From Candidatus Poribacteria bacterium (lineage in GTDB: Bacteria > Poribacteria > WGA-4E > WGA-3G): a stretch of DNA of 64,000 bases. The translations under genes and the position numbers were made by a program. Location: the NCBI GenBank assembly GCA_958295945.1, contig OY282386.1, positions 4,644,204-4,708,203 of the forward strand, in the 5' to 3' direction. The notes beneath the pieces are model-generated. The model was given only the letters and a program-made list of their open reading frames with translations. It was not told where the DNA came from and searched no databases. Positions within the stretch are counted from its first letter, which is position 1. Every line of letters starts with the position of its first letter. Positions 17,517 through 28,100 of the stretch are shown here, one piece after another.

Positions 17517-19703
17517 TCATTTATCTGTAATATCCCAAATGAGTACCGTGCCATCCAAACTGCCACTCGCAAGCGTGCTTCCATCAGGACTGAACTTGAC
17601 AGAGTAGACATATCCTCTATGTCCTGTCATGATGGTTTTAAGTTGATGTGAATTGATATCCCATAAGAATATATCACGTCTTCCACCGGCAATTGTATTT
17701 CCATTAGGACTAAAAGCTATTGAATAGAGAGGTGACTTCCAATTGAGACCAGCTGTAAAAACTGCTTTAAGGTCACCCGAGATGTAATCCCAAAGATAGA
17801 TCGTTCCGTTGTCATTACTACTTGCGAGAGTCTTACCATCAGGACTGAAAGCAACACAGTTAACACCTGAAGGGTGTTTATCAATTGAATTAATTAATGA
17901 TTGAGTTTTTAAATCCCATAGACGAACGGTTCTGTCCTTACTCCCACTTGCTATTATCTCTCCATTAGGACTTATTGCAACAGAGATCACTTGGTCTGTG
18001 TGTCCTTTAAGTGTTCCTCCACGTGATCCAGAGAAAACACCTTGTAATTTATCTATTGCAGAATTTTTCGCTCTGTTTTTATTATTCCATAAACGAACAG
18101 TGCCATCTAAACTCCCACTCACAATAACTTTGCCATCTGGACTGAATGCAATGCTGCTTGGATGATTGGTAACATATTTTCCTATGTTCTTACCATGTCC
18201 TTTTAAGGTTTTTTGGTATTTTCCGTTAGTCAGATCCCATAAAAGAATTTGACCGTTTCCTCCAGAACGCTGTTTATTTGTGTTTAAACATGCAAGTGTG
18301 TTTCCATCTGGTGAGATTGTTATTGATTGAACCCATAACGGATATGGATTGCCTAAGAGTACCTGCTTGAGTTTTCCAGTAGGAACATCCCAAATCCTAA
18401 TATATTCACTCGCGTAACCACTAGCAATTGTTTGTCCATCTGGACTGAACGCAACAGATCTTACTCCTGGTCTATGTCCAGTGATAAAACATCTGAGACT
18501 AGAATTCTGAAAATCTTTTGTGTCTATATTGAACAAACAGATACCTGTTTCATTGTCCCACCTATCTCCTCTCGCGGCAAGTGTCCTTCCATCCGGACTG
18601 AAGATTAGACGATAGAAAGAACCTTTACTTCTGAATTTTAATTTATACTTTCCAGTTACTGTGTCCCACAACTGTATCTCATTTTGTGTTGAAAGTGCGA
18701 GTGTGCGTCCATCAGGACTGAATACCATTGAATATACATTTTTACTTGAAAGTTCAAAAAACCATTCATCGTCATCCTCATGAACTGTTTTGACATGTTC
18801 AGGTCTGCCTTTGAGTATTCCTATTTTCTGTTGTGTCTGTAAATCCCAAAGGTGAATATTATCTTTATTTTCACTGACGTTTGCAAGTATCTTTTCATCA
18901 GATGATATTGCGAATAATTGTCTCCATCTCGGTGTTGGAACTTTGAATGTCATTTTGACCTTTCCTGTTTCAGCATCCCATATTATTATATGCCAGTCAT
19001 TAGTACCAACAAGGAAGTTTCCATCTGGACTGTATACTATTTTCCTTATTCTATCCGTGCCTATTAGTTTTGTAGTTAATTCTTCATTTTCTACATTCAC
19101 AAGCAGGAATTCACCGTCACTTGAACTTAGGATAGTTTTACCATTTGGACTGAATTGAATCCTGTCCACTATCTTATGTGGTATAGTAATATGTCTGTGT
19201 TGTTTAGTGTCAATATCAAGAAAATGTATATCACCGTTATTACCACCACTTACGAGTATCTTTCCATTAGGATGAAAGGCTAATGATGATATTCCTTCTG
19301 CATGTCCTTCAAGGATAGTTTGAAGTTTGCCGGTGCTTAAATTCCAAAGATGAATCTTAGGATTGTTCCATTGCTCTGTAAAACTCGCGTAATGCTGCCA
19401 ATCAGGACTAACGACAGAGTTTTCAAGTGTTTTCTCCTGTCCACCCTTTAAAAGCCTTAGTTTATCACCTGTATCTGTGTCGTAAACCCACATGCCGATT
19501 GTTGTAAATACAATAAGTTCGCGACTATTGGGAGAGAACTGAAATGGAAACACTCGGTCAGATCCCGATATTTTTCCCTTACCAAGTCTAAACTTTGCAC
19601 CTTTTGGTAATTCCCATTGTGCGTAGTCATCCGCATAGGTGGTCAAGAGAGATGTAGTGTTAATAATATACACAATTAGAACGAGTGTTCGTGTTAGTTT
19701 CAT
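17517..19703 (-). CDS. Exported WD40 double-propeller protein
   Basis: This protein of about 728 residues has a signal peptide (TRTLVLIVYIINTTSLLTTYA), then the lineage module DDYAQWELPKGAKFRLGKG, then about 15 WD40 blades marked by LWDLQTQ, IWDVPTG, LWDYISG and similar ends. That is enough for two seven-bladed propellers. WD40 propellers are interaction platforms. The start is ambiguous between ATG 19703 and GTG 19721; neither has a strong ribosome site and the signal peptide is kept either way. It lies about 25 nt after its paralogue at 19729 and probably depends on the same transcript. Confidence 0.85.
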   Translation of the reverse strand: MKLTRTLVLIVYIINTTSLLTTYADDYAQWELPKGAKFRLGKGKISGSDRVFPFQFSPNSRELIVFTTIGMWVYDTDTGDKLRLLKGGQEKTLENSVVSPDWQHYASFTEQWNNPKIHLWNLSTGKLQTILEGHAEGISSLAFHPNGKILVSGGNNGDIHFLDIDTKQHRHITIPHKIVDRIQFSPNGKTILSSSDGEFLLVNVENEELTTKLIGTDRIRKIVYSPDGNFLVGTNDWHIIIWDAETGKVKMTFKVPTPRWRQLFAISSDEKILANVSENKDNIHLWDLQTQQKIGILKGRPEHVKTVHEDDDEWFFELSSKNVYSMVFSPDGRTLALSTQNEIQLWDTVTGKYKLKFRSKGSFYRLIFSPDGRTLAARGDRWDNETGICLFNIDTKDFQNSSLRCFITGHRPGVRSVAFSPDGQTIASGYASEYIRIWDVPTGKLKQVLLGNPYPLWVQSITISPDGNTLACLNTNKQRSGGNGQILLWDLTNGKYQKTLKGHGKNIGKYVTNHPSSIAFSPDGKVIVSGSLDGTVRLWNNKNRAKNSAIDKLQGVFSGSRGGTLKGHTDQVISVAISPNGEIIASGSKDRTVRLWDLKTQSLINSIDKHPSGVNCVAFSPDGKTLASSNDNGTIYLWDYISGDLKAVFTAGLNWKSPLYSIAFSPNGNTIAGGRRDIFLWDINSHQLKTIMTGHRGYVYSVKFSPDGSTLASGSLDGTVLIWDITDK

Positions 19704-19728
19704 AAGTATTGACTTTCTCACAGGATAA

Positions 19729-21981
19729 CTATTCTATTTTCCATAGGAGTATTGTACCATCATTACTACCACTTGCAAGAGAACGACCATCAGGACTATA
19801 TGCAAGGGAAGTTAACCTTGCCTGTCCACTAAAGGATGAAATGATTTGGAATTGATTCATGTCCCAAAAGTGGATAGAACCATCACCATTCCCATTTGCC
19901 AGTATTTTTCCATCAGGACTGTAAACGAGTGAGGATACCTTACTTCGACCTCGCGCAGTGATATTTGGTGGGTCATCAATTTCCCTCGGCAGACTCGGAG
20001 CTGGGACGAAAAGATCGTTTCCAATAAGAGAAACTTTGTGCTTACCTGTATTTGGATCCCATAAATGGATTGAACCATCTCCACATCCACTTGCAAGTGT
20101 TCTCCCATCAGGACTGAAGGTGACAGTCTGTATTCTATTTGTATGTCCTTCAAGCGTAGCTATAAGTTTCCGATTCCGTACATCCCATAGACATATAGTC
20201 TTATCCTTACTACCACTTGCAGCTATACTTCCATCTGGACTCAAAGCAACTGAAGTGATTTGGTCTGTATGTCCCTTTAGTTTTGCTTTCTGGTTCTGGG
20301 GACCAATAAAAAAACCCAAAACTCGTTGGAATATTGAATCTGATTCTGCAGCCTTTGCATCCCAAATTCGTACAATTCCATCTGAACCACCTGTTACAAA
20401 GATATTGCCTTCGGTATTATACGCGATTCCACCACCATGTGATATATGATAACTATTCTTATCTATTGCATTACTATGTCCTTTTTGAGTCTTCTGATAT
20501 GCGCCTGTTTCCGCGTTCCAAAAGAAGATTTCTGCTTTTCCTGCAGGACGCATATTTAGGCTTGCTAAAACTTTTCCGTGTGGAACAAATGTCAGAGATT
20601 GAATATATAATTGATACGGATACCCATCACAAGTAGTATTGAGTTTTCCATTTACCACATCCCACAGCCTAATCTTCTCTAAATGATGACCACTTGCAAG
20701 AATATTTCCCTCATTATTAAATGCAATAGAACTTACTTCATCGTTATGGCGTTTAATGATATGACGTAGTCCAGATTTTTTTGTATTTTCTTTATCTATT
20801 TTCCATAAGTAAATACGTGTTTCTTCATTATTCATAGAACTTCGTGCAGCAAGCGTGCGTCCATCTGGACTAAACATTAGATAATAGAAGCGTCCATTTT
20901 CTCTAAATAAAAATTTGGGTTCTCCATCCTCAGTATTCCAAAAGATTATACCACCATTTGTTGATACAGCGAGTGTGCTTCCATCTGGACTGAATGTAAT
21001 TGATCTAACTCTTTTTGTTGGATAATTCACTATCTTAGGAATGTTATTAGCTATAGCCAGTATTTTTAAATTTCGTGGATCGTTGGCCAGTGTATTCTTC
21101 AGTTGACCTGTCTGTGTATCCCATAACTGCACCTTATAATCATTGACTCGTGCCGTAGCGAGTGTCTGTCCATCTGGTGATATTGTAAATGAATGTCGAT
21201 AATAATGACCTTCAAGTTCAATTCTCATTTTCAACTTACCAGTATTTGTATCCCAGAATTTCGCTTCATTTTTAGATAAACAGAATAGAGCACTCCCATC
21301 GTTGATGAAAACAATGTTATCAGCACCTATTGTATCCTCTAATTTTGCTATAAAATTTCCAGTTTCAATGTCCCATACCAGCACTTCATTTTTCCTGCTA
21401 CTTACTATAGTTTTTCTATCCGGACTAAACATCACCTTAGAAACTCTTTTGTGGGGTGTAGTAATCACACGGTGTTCCCCATTTTCAATGTTCCATAGTC
21501 TTATTTTGTTCGAATAACCTGTACTTGCCAGCATTTTTCCATCAGAACTAAAACTGACTGATAAAACTCTATTGATATGACCCTCAAGGGTGGTTTTGAT
21601 CTGGTTGGCATTTAAATCCCATATATCAATCTTATGCTTTCGCATATTTGCACAGAGTTGTAAATCTGGACTTAGAATGATTTTATCTGTCAAATATCCA
21701 TTTATTCTTGATAAACTTATCTCTTTTCCTGTCATAACATCGTATAACCAGACACCAATAGAAGTTATCACAGCAAGTTTCGTATTGTCAGATGAAAATT
21801 GATACGAATTTCCCTTTCCTATAGTCGTGAGATGGCTTTCCAGGTTTGCCATTTTTCCCTTACCAAGTCTAAACTTTGCACCTTCAGGTAATTCCCATCG
21901 TGTGTAGTCATCTGCATAAGAGTATGAAAGAATAATCAAAGTTAACAGTAAAATCGCGATCATTGCATGAATCATTCTCAT
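19729..21981 (-). CDS. Exported WD40 double-propeller protein
   Basis: This 750-residue protein is read from the ATG at 21981, with GAGGAG 9 nt upstream; a longer in-frame extension to 22077 overlaps the preceding gene. Signal peptide (IAILLLTLIILSYSYA) is followed by DDYTRWELPEGAKFRLGKG and about 15 WD40 blades (LWNIENG, VWDIETG, LWDVRNR, LWDPNTG and so on). It is a tandem paralogue of the gene at 17517-19703, with conserved blade order and a shared loop (KGHTDQ...SVALSPDGSIAASGSKD). The pair likely arose by duplication. It probably acts in the periplasm or on the surface. Confidence 0.88.
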   Translation of the reverse strand: MRMIHAMIAILLLTLIILSYSYADDYTRWELPEGAKFRLGKGKMANLESHLTTIGKGNSYQFSSDNTKLAVITSIGVWLYDVMTGKEISLSRINGYLTDKIILSPDLQLCANMRKHKIDIWDLNANQIKTTLEGHINRVLSVSFSSDGKMLASTGYSNKIRLWNIENGEHRVITTPHKRVSKVMFSPDRKTIVSSRKNEVLVWDIETGNFIAKLEDTIGADNIVFINDGSALFCLSKNEAKFWDTNTGKLKMRIELEGHYYRHSFTISPDGQTLATARVNDYKVQLWDTQTGQLKNTLANDPRNLKILAIANNIPKIVNYPTKRVRSITFSPDGSTLAVSTNGGIIFWNTEDGEPKFLFRENGRFYYLMFSPDGRTLAARSSMNNEETRIYLWKIDKENTKKSGLRHIIKRHNDEVSSIAFNNEGNILASGHHLEKIRLWDVVNGKLNTTCDGYPYQLYIQSLTFVPHGKVLASLNMRPAGKAEIFFWNAETGAYQKTQKGHSNAIDKNSYHISHGGGIAYNTEGNIFVTGGSDGIVRIWDAKAAESDSIFQRVLGFFIGPQNQKAKLKGHTDQITSVALSPDGSIAASGSKDKTICLWDVRNRKLIATLEGHTNRIQTVTFSPDGRTLASGCGDGSIHLWDPNTGKHKVSLIGNDLFVPAPSLPREIDDPPNITARGRSKVSSLVYSPDGKILANGNGDGSIHFWDMNQFQIISSFSGQARLTSLAYSPDGRSLASGSNDGTILLWKIE

Positions 21982-22016
21982 AATTAAATTCTCCTCATGT
22001 AAACACGCTTTAACAA

Positions 22017-22436
22017 TCAACCCATGTGATAGAGCATTAGATAGATTAGCACACCCGTAACAGAAACATATAACCAAATTGGCAAAGTAATTTTAGCAAT
22101 GCGTCTGTGTTTATCAAACCTTTCTCTCCACGCAAAATAAAGCGTGACCAAGGCTAAAGGAATTATAATAAACGCTAATATTATATGCGATATCAGTATC
22201 GTAAAGTAGACCAGTCGTATCCATCCTTCATGCAAAAACTTTGTAGAACCAGCATTAGCGTGATATATACAATAACTTATCAAAAAAAGTATTGAAACAC
22301 CAAATGCAGCAAGCATACATTTCTTATGCTGTTCAATTTTCCGATTACGAATAAAGACATATCCGATAATTAGAAAAACTGCACTTGTTGCATTTAGGAT
22401 CGCATTGACAGTAGGTAGATTTGATATTTCAAGCAT
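22017..22436 (-). CDS. DUF420 multi-spanning membrane protein
   Basis: This 139-residue protein has four membrane helices and the family pattern: LPTVNAILNATSAVFLIIGY, HKKCMLAAFGVSILFLISY with a following H, FTILISHIILAFIIIPL, and the end KHRRIAKITLPIWLYVSVTG. The conserved His residues suggest heme or copper contact; members often occur near cytochrome oxidase genes. Here it sits 14 nt after a PhyH gene and 35 nt before a WD40 gene, with no oxidase genes in view. A GAGAGAAACC stretch precedes the ATG. Confidence 0.85.
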   Translation of the reverse strand: MLEISNLPTVNAILNATSAVFLIIGYVFIRNRKIEQHKKCMLAAFGVSILFLISYCIYHANAGSTKFLHEGWIRLVYFTILISHIILAFIIIPLALVTLYFAWRERFDKHRRIAKITLPIWLYVSVTGVLIYLMLYHMG

Positions 22437-22450
22437 GGTTTCTCTCTATC

Positions 22451-23329
22451 TTACCGAAGCCATCGGTATGCTTGCACACCTTTGGAATTCTGCAGGGCAA
22501 ACTTCCACCTTTTACACCATGTTTCATAATCTGTTTGACATGCTTCAGGACGTAGACGACTCCGCACCAAAAAAGATGGGTAGTAGGGTCTACCTGTCGG
22601 TTGATACACATCGTGATAACGCAAATCTAAACTCCATCGGACTGTATCAGATTTATTCGGTTTAGCACTGTGCAGCGTATAATTATGGAATAATATTACA
22701 CCACCAGCGCGTATTGGCAAAACCTTTGGTGTTAAGTTCGATGGTTGATGTTCATTTGGAACTGCTAATCCTTCTTCATTCCAACCGTGCGTTAACAACC
22801 CAAATTTATGACTACCCGGTAGCACTTGTAGACACCCATTTTCTTCAGTTGCATCTACAATTGGAATCCAGATTGTAAGCATGAAGTATGGGTCTGTGTC
22901 TGGCCAACACACTCCTGCGTCCTGATGCCGAGGTATCGGCAATTGTTGAGTCTTCTCTATTGGTAGGATTGCACGAATATGTTGAATAGGATTGCACACA
23001 ATCTCAGAACCAACAAGTGATTCCGCAAGATCAAGTATTTTTGGATTTTTGAGGAAGTTATAGGTAGCTTCTCCGCGCGCTCGCATAATGTCTAAATCTG
23101 CTGTTACCTGTTGTGTTTCAGCAACGAGGTATAGCAGCCGTTCTGTGAATGGTTTTTCTGCATAAGTAGATGTAGTCTTACCTTCCTTGTGTAGCTTCTC
23201 AGCACGTTTATCAATAATATCAGTATACTCATCAATCACTGGAGCTAAGTCGTTCTCATCCAATACATCTTCAAGCAGGAGATACCCGTTCTCCTGGAAA
23301 AACGATACTTCCGATTCAGTTAGACGCAT
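22451..23329 (-). CDS. Phytanoyl-CoA dioxygenase (PhyH) family protein
   Basis: This 292-residue protein starts at the ATG at 23329, which has GGAGG 5 nt upstream, so the in-frame extension to 23470 is rejected. It has the Fe(II)/2-oxoglutarate jelly-roll motifs: HQD (His135, Asp137), the strand GCLQVLPGSHKFG, distal His220 in LHSAKPNKS and Arg231 for 2-oxoglutarate. The family hydroxylates varied small molecules; the substrate is not readable. It follows a second PhyH gene after 22 nt, in a run that also includes an amidohydrolase, suggesting a small catabolic or tailoring pathway. Confidence 0.88.
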   Translation of the reverse strand: MRLTESEVSFFQENGYLLLEDVLDENDLAPVIDEYTDIIDKRAEKLHKEGKTTSTYAEKPFTERLLYLVAETQQVTADLDIMRARGEATYNFLKNPKILDLAESLVGSEIVCNPIQHIRAILPIEKTQQLPIPRHQDAGVCWPDTDPYFMLTIWIPIVDATEENGCLQVLPGSHKFGLLTHGWNEEGLAVPNEHQPSNLTPKVLPIRAGGVILFHNYTLHSAKPNKSDTVRWSLDLRYHDVYQPTGRPYYPSFLVRSRLRPEACQTDYETWCKRWKFALQNSKGVQAYRWLR

Positions 23330-23351
23330 AAAAATCCTCCAAGTGTTGTCA

Positions 23352-24155
23352 TTATCCCCATCTCTGTTCAGGTGGATCAAAGACAAATCCGTGAAAAAAC
23401 TTACGTTGTTCAGGTGAAAGTTGTGAGTTATAGAAGTCTTTTGGATACCCCCAATGTTCTTGTGAGGCAATCATCCATGGATGTTCATAAGCGTAATATA
23501 ACATTTCACGTGTCGCTTCCGGCTTGCTAAAAATACCGGCTGAATGCCAGAGCGCGTTATGAAACAGTATAGCACTGCCTGCAGGTGCACATATCTCCAA
23601 TGCTCCAGGATATTGATACGGATAACGCAAGTCTTCATGATTTGGTTCATTCATTGCTTTATGACTACCCGGTATGAGCCAAAGATTACCTTGTCCACTA
23701 TCTGTCATATCTGTGAGATAGTACCCAACTTTGAGTTGTAGCAAGGGAATTGGACGCAGGTTGCGATAACCATCATCATGTCCATCAATGTGCCATCCCA
23801 TCGGACGATCCATAAGGTCTTCGCCAAATTCAACAAGTGCATCTGATGCGTGGTGGTGCGGCATTTGATTGAGAAGACCCGTGACATAAGATAGCATCGA
23901 CTGCCAATCCAACAGTTCTAAGAACAACGGATGATCACCAAGAATATAGAAGATACGTGTACTCTTCTCTCCATGAATATGTGTCATTCCTGTTTGTCGT
24001 AAACCTTTTTCCTCACATTCACGACGTTTATCAATTGTGTCTGCAAGGGTACTTCTAAGAGAAGTTATGTGTGCTTCTTCAAGAAAAGACTCTAATACCA
24101 AATATCCGTTGTTTTCAAAGAAGAAACGTTGTGCATCCGTTAACTCATGTGTCAT
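23352..24155 (-). CDS. Phytanoyl-CoA dioxygenase (PhyH) family protein
   Basis: This 267-residue protein begins THELTDAQRFFFENNGYLVLE, the usual N-terminal helix and strand of this family. WHIDGH supplies His122 and Asp124, WHSAG supplies His204 and KPEATR supplies Arg216, completing the iron and 2-oxoglutarate sites. GNLWLIPGSHKAM is the conserved central strand. It starts 11 nt after the amidohydrolase stop and ends 22 nt before the next PhyH, so the three are very likely co-transcribed. It differs in sequence from its neighbour, so the two may act on successive intermediates. Confidence 0.88.
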   Translation of the reverse strand: MTHELTDAQRFFFENNGYLVLESFLEEAHITSLRSTLADTIDKRRECEEKGLRQTGMTHIHGEKSTRIFYILGDHPLFLELLDWQSMLSYVTGLLNQMPHHHASDALVEFGEDLMDRPMGWHIDGHDDGYRNLRPIPLLQLKVGYYLTDMTDSGQGNLWLIPGSHKAMNEPNHEDLRYPYQYPGALEICAPAGSAILFHNALWHSAGIFSKPEATREMLYYAYEHPWMIASQEHWGYPKDFYNSQLSPEQRKFFHGFVFDPPEQRWG

Positions 24156-24166
24156 CCTGCTTTCCT

Positions 24167-25138
24167 TTAGAATAAATCAAATAGGGCAGCTGCGTTTTCT
24201 CCAAATATCCGTTCTTTTGCCTTTTTAGGAATCTCCATTTTTTCAATTAAAGATACAAATCGCGGTATGTCTACCCACGGATGATCCGTACCAAAAAGAA
24301 GATGGTTCTCTCCAGAAAACTGATATGCAAAATGCAGTGCCTGAAGCGAAGGTGATACAGTGTCCAGATAGATGCGACGCAAATATGCACTCGGTGGTTT
24401 TGTAATGTTCTCTCTTGCTCTACCCAATACTTCTGTTTGGTGATCTATACGACCGCTCATATAAGGTAGAATCCCACCCACATGTGGCATAACAATTTGT
24501 AGATTAGGCAACCGTACCAAGATACCACTCAGAATCAGTCGTAATAACGCGAAACTGCTATCGACTTGTAATCCCATCATACCAATCATCCAGTGATCTT
24601 TTATCGCATCTCCCCAAGTTGGTACGGTGGGATGCATGACAATAGGCAACTGCAGTGATGCTGAATGTGCAAAAACAGGTTCAAATTGAGGTGCATCAAC
24701 AGGTATTCCTCCGATATGGGAATAGAGCATTATACCACGGAAATCCATTTCCTTCACTCTATCCATCTCTGTTATGGCTTCATCAGGATTCTGCCACGGA
24801 AGAGACGCTAATCCCGCGAATCGGTGTGGATGTAGATCAACAAGTTCAGCGATTGCATTGTTAATTGCTTGTGCCCCCTTGTTACCAAGTTCAGCAGATA
24901 ACATGCATGGAGGCGGTATATTCGTACTAAGCAGTGCCATGTCTACCCCCGCTGCATCCATATCCTTGAGTTTACGTATAGGGTCATAAACTTCGTCCTG
25001 CAGTCGAAATGTTTGGACATCACCATAGGTGATGATTGATTCGTTTTCCCTACGAATTACCTGTGGCGGATGTGGGTTTTGCGCGAGTATTTCAATGTAT
25101 TCGCTTGGAAATATGTGACTTTGACAATCAATTCGCAT
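24167..25138 (-). CDS. Amidohydrolase family protein (ACMSD-like)
   Basis: This 323-residue TIM-barrel metal hydrolase resembles the aminocarboxymuconate-semialdehyde decarboxylase branch: HRFAGLASLPWQNPDEA, LQLPIVMHPT, LQIVMPHVGG and LLFGTDHPW supply the later metal His and Asp residues. The N-terminal metal motif reads D4-C-Q-S-H8, so the first His of the usual HxH is Gln. Members decarboxylate or hydrolyse aromatic-derived or cyclic acids. It heads a run with two PhyH genes. The ribosome site before the ATG is weak. Confidence 0.83.
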   Translation of the reverse strand: MRIDCQSHIFPSEYIEILAQNPHPPQVIRRENESIITYGDVQTFRLQDEVYDPIRKLKDMDAAGVDMALLSTNIPPPCMLSAELGNKGAQAINNAIAELVDLHPHRFAGLASLPWQNPDEAITEMDRVKEMDFRGIMLYSHIGGIPVDAPQFEPVFAHSASLQLPIVMHPTVPTWGDAIKDHWMIGMMGLQVDSSFALLRLILSGILVRLPNLQIVMPHVGGILPYMSGRIDHQTEVLGRARENITKPPSAYLRRIYLDTVSPSLQALHFAYQFSGENHLLFGTDHPWVDIPRFVSLIEKMEIPKKAKERIFGENAAALFDLF

Positions 25139-25192
25139 TATTCATCAATCATAATTGGACAGAAATCTAATCAAATGCTAAAACTATGTGTC

Positions 25193-28100
25193 CTACATTC
25201 CTCCACGAGGACTCCATTGAATCATATAATTCGAAGGAACTTCGCGAATGAACATAGACGGAGGAAGTTCACGATCACCATATCGGTAGATTGTAGATGA
25301 CAGAAAAAGTTGCTTTTGTGCCCGCGTCATGCCAACATAAAAAAGCCGACGCTCCTCTTCAAGTTCTGCATCAGTGATGTCCCGTTTCCACATCGGAAAA
25401 CTTCCTTCCTCCATTCCGATGATTATGACAACAGGAAATTCCGTGCCCTTTGCAGCATGCAGTGTCATTAATGTAATCTGTTCTGCGTCATCATCTATCT
25501 CATCATAATTCGTCAATAATTTCTGAAAACTCAGGAAATCTGATAGGCTGTCCCCTTGACCTGCCTTCAGACATTGCAGCAGGAGAGTCCGAAACTTTGA
25601 TTTGGTTTCTACCCAGGCAGTGTCTTCCTGCATAACAGGGACATCAGTCTGTTCTAACTCTTTAAAGTAAGTTTCAACCTGTTGTTTTTCTGTTGTTTCA
25701 AAAGGGAGATCTTCATGTATTTGCTGAGAACCTTCCTTGACCACGCGTATAGCAGCGTTTAGAAATGCCTTCTCTTCTGTGATATCCTTGGCGTTTTGAA
25801 CTGAAATATCTGTTTTGTCAAGAATACCAAGACCAACAAACGGCAAGAAATCTGTGAGTGATTGCACTTCACGTTTCTTTAAGTCAATCCTTATCAATTC
25901 CTTGAATATTTGTCTGTTTACTTCAACATCCTCCATCGCACGATGTAACCTATTATGTTCAATTCCAAATTTCTCAGCAAGTGATTCAATGCCACGTCGT
26001 TGACGAGGCAATAGTCTTCGCGCAGTGGTAAGTGTATCATAATGTGGATTCAATAAGTTTCGTTTTAGATAGGTCTGTAAGTCACGTTCCAAAATTGGGT
26101 TGTCATAGCGAGCGACATTGTGACCTATTAGAATACGGTCTTGAATGAATCTACAAAATTCTGGTAGAACCATCTCAATACTCGGTGCGTCCTTTACATC
26201 CTCACTACTTATGCCGTGAACCTTTGTAACTGCCGGTGGAATGTATCCACCGGGTGGTTTCACTAAGCAATGAAACTCCTCAACTACATTGCCAATTACA
26301 TTAAGCCTTTTCGCTGCAATCTCAACAATATTTGCGCGTTTGATATTGACACCTGTAGTTTCCAGATCATAAATTACCATATCAGACATATTCGGTGTTT
26401 CAAATCTACTCAATAGATGTTGGCAGAGTTTTAATGCGGCAATGCAACGTGTCTTACCTGAACCGAGTTGAATCACATCCGACTGTTCAGAGGTGGTGGT
26501 ACCGATAAGAATTGATCTTGTTTCTATGTCCTTTTCACCAAGTTCCTCAAAATCTCCAATTAGTATATTGACTGCATTTCTGTTGCGTAACCGTTCACTG
26601 TCACCATCTGAGGTCTCAATTTTTGGTAAATATTGGATTTCCACATTCTGATCAAGATAAGATTTTAGTGTTTGACTAATTATATATGCTGAACAATATT
26701 CATCTATACCATAACCTGCAGTGATCTGAATTTGTTCACCCCGAACAAGTGCACTATATAGAACATCTTGTGCCAAACCCAAATTTGATAAATCCGACGT
26801 ATTCTCAATAACAGTTAACTCCTTGTTGCGGTACGGACTTCTTATCATATCTAATTTATCAAATAGAATATTGACAATTTTATCTATTTTTTCATCTCCA
26901 ATTTCATCTTCCAAAGTTGCCAGCTGTTCCCAAAATTGACTGATGTTTTTTCGTGTTAATGGACCGACATCATCTGGATATTGCTCAATGTTGCGTAAGA
27001 GTTCTTTCAACTCTATTCCTTCGCGTTGCGCTAACCACTTGAGTCGCACCCATGTCAGGTCATCAATCCTCTTTTCAGGAAAGTTAATTGCGATTTCTAA
27101 GTCGCGCGGAAGTTGCCACTGAATATAACAGAGATATGAAAGAATTCCCTTCAGTCTTTCGTCATCAAAGGAATTAGTTGGTCGTATCCGTTGAAATTTG
27201 ATTTTAGATCGTATCAACTCTTCTGTCAGAACATCGGCAAGTCTGTGTGTTCTATAAAATACGGCAATGTCGCGATATGAAACATTCCGTTCACTAATCA
27301 GTTTTCCGATAATCCTGATAATAGTGCGTGCTTCCTCAACAGGAGTCATAAACGTATAGTGAAATATGGAACGTCCTTCATCTTTGTGTGTTGTAAGACT
27401 AGACTGCCCCAGTCGTAACGGATTATTCGTAATTACTTCTTCTGCAGCACGTAGGATCGTTTCACTACATCTATAATGATCGTCTAATTCAACTGTATAT
27501 GGAGAGTAATTGGATTTGAAATGCTCTATGAACAGCGGATTTGACCCACGCCAACTATAGATTGACTGGTCAGCATCCGCAACAACCATCAGGTTATTCT
27601 CTGGTGGAGCAGTAAGTAGGCGAAGAAGTTGGTATTGAACTTCGTTCACATCGTGGTACTCATCAACAAGGATGTGTGAGAAATTGTGATGATATTCCAG
27701 CTGCACTTCTGAAATTTCTTCAAACAACTCAACTGTTTTCACAAGTAGATCATCAAAATCAAGTGCATTGTATTCATTGAGTTTGCTATGATAGGCATTG
27801 AAGGCATTTACTAAATTCGCTTCAGCATCAGGATCGTCTATTTCTGCGACATAATCGTGATCAATTCTGATGTTATTTTGTGAATAATCAAGTTTACATT
27901 TTGCTTCACTGATAGCATTCCGTAGTAACCACACAGGATAGTCAATCGGGGGGAGATTCAACTCCTTAATGACTTCAGCGAGTATTTCATCCTGTATTTC
28001 TTGGTCAAAAATGGCAAAGTTTTCACTCAAACCGATGTGATGTGCGTGATTTCTGAGCACCTTCACACAAAAAGCATGAAATGTGGCAACATTAATATTT

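Noticed and set aside
22018-22077. N-terminal extension of the WD40 gene at 19729
   Set aside because: It overlaps the DUF420 gene and moves the signal peptide away from the N-terminus; GAGGAG supports 21981.
22451-25138. A secondary-metabolite cluster around the PhyH and amidohydrolase genes
   Set aside because: No synthase, carrier protein, ligase or dedicated transporter gene is present; a short catabolic or tailoring operon is a simpler reading.
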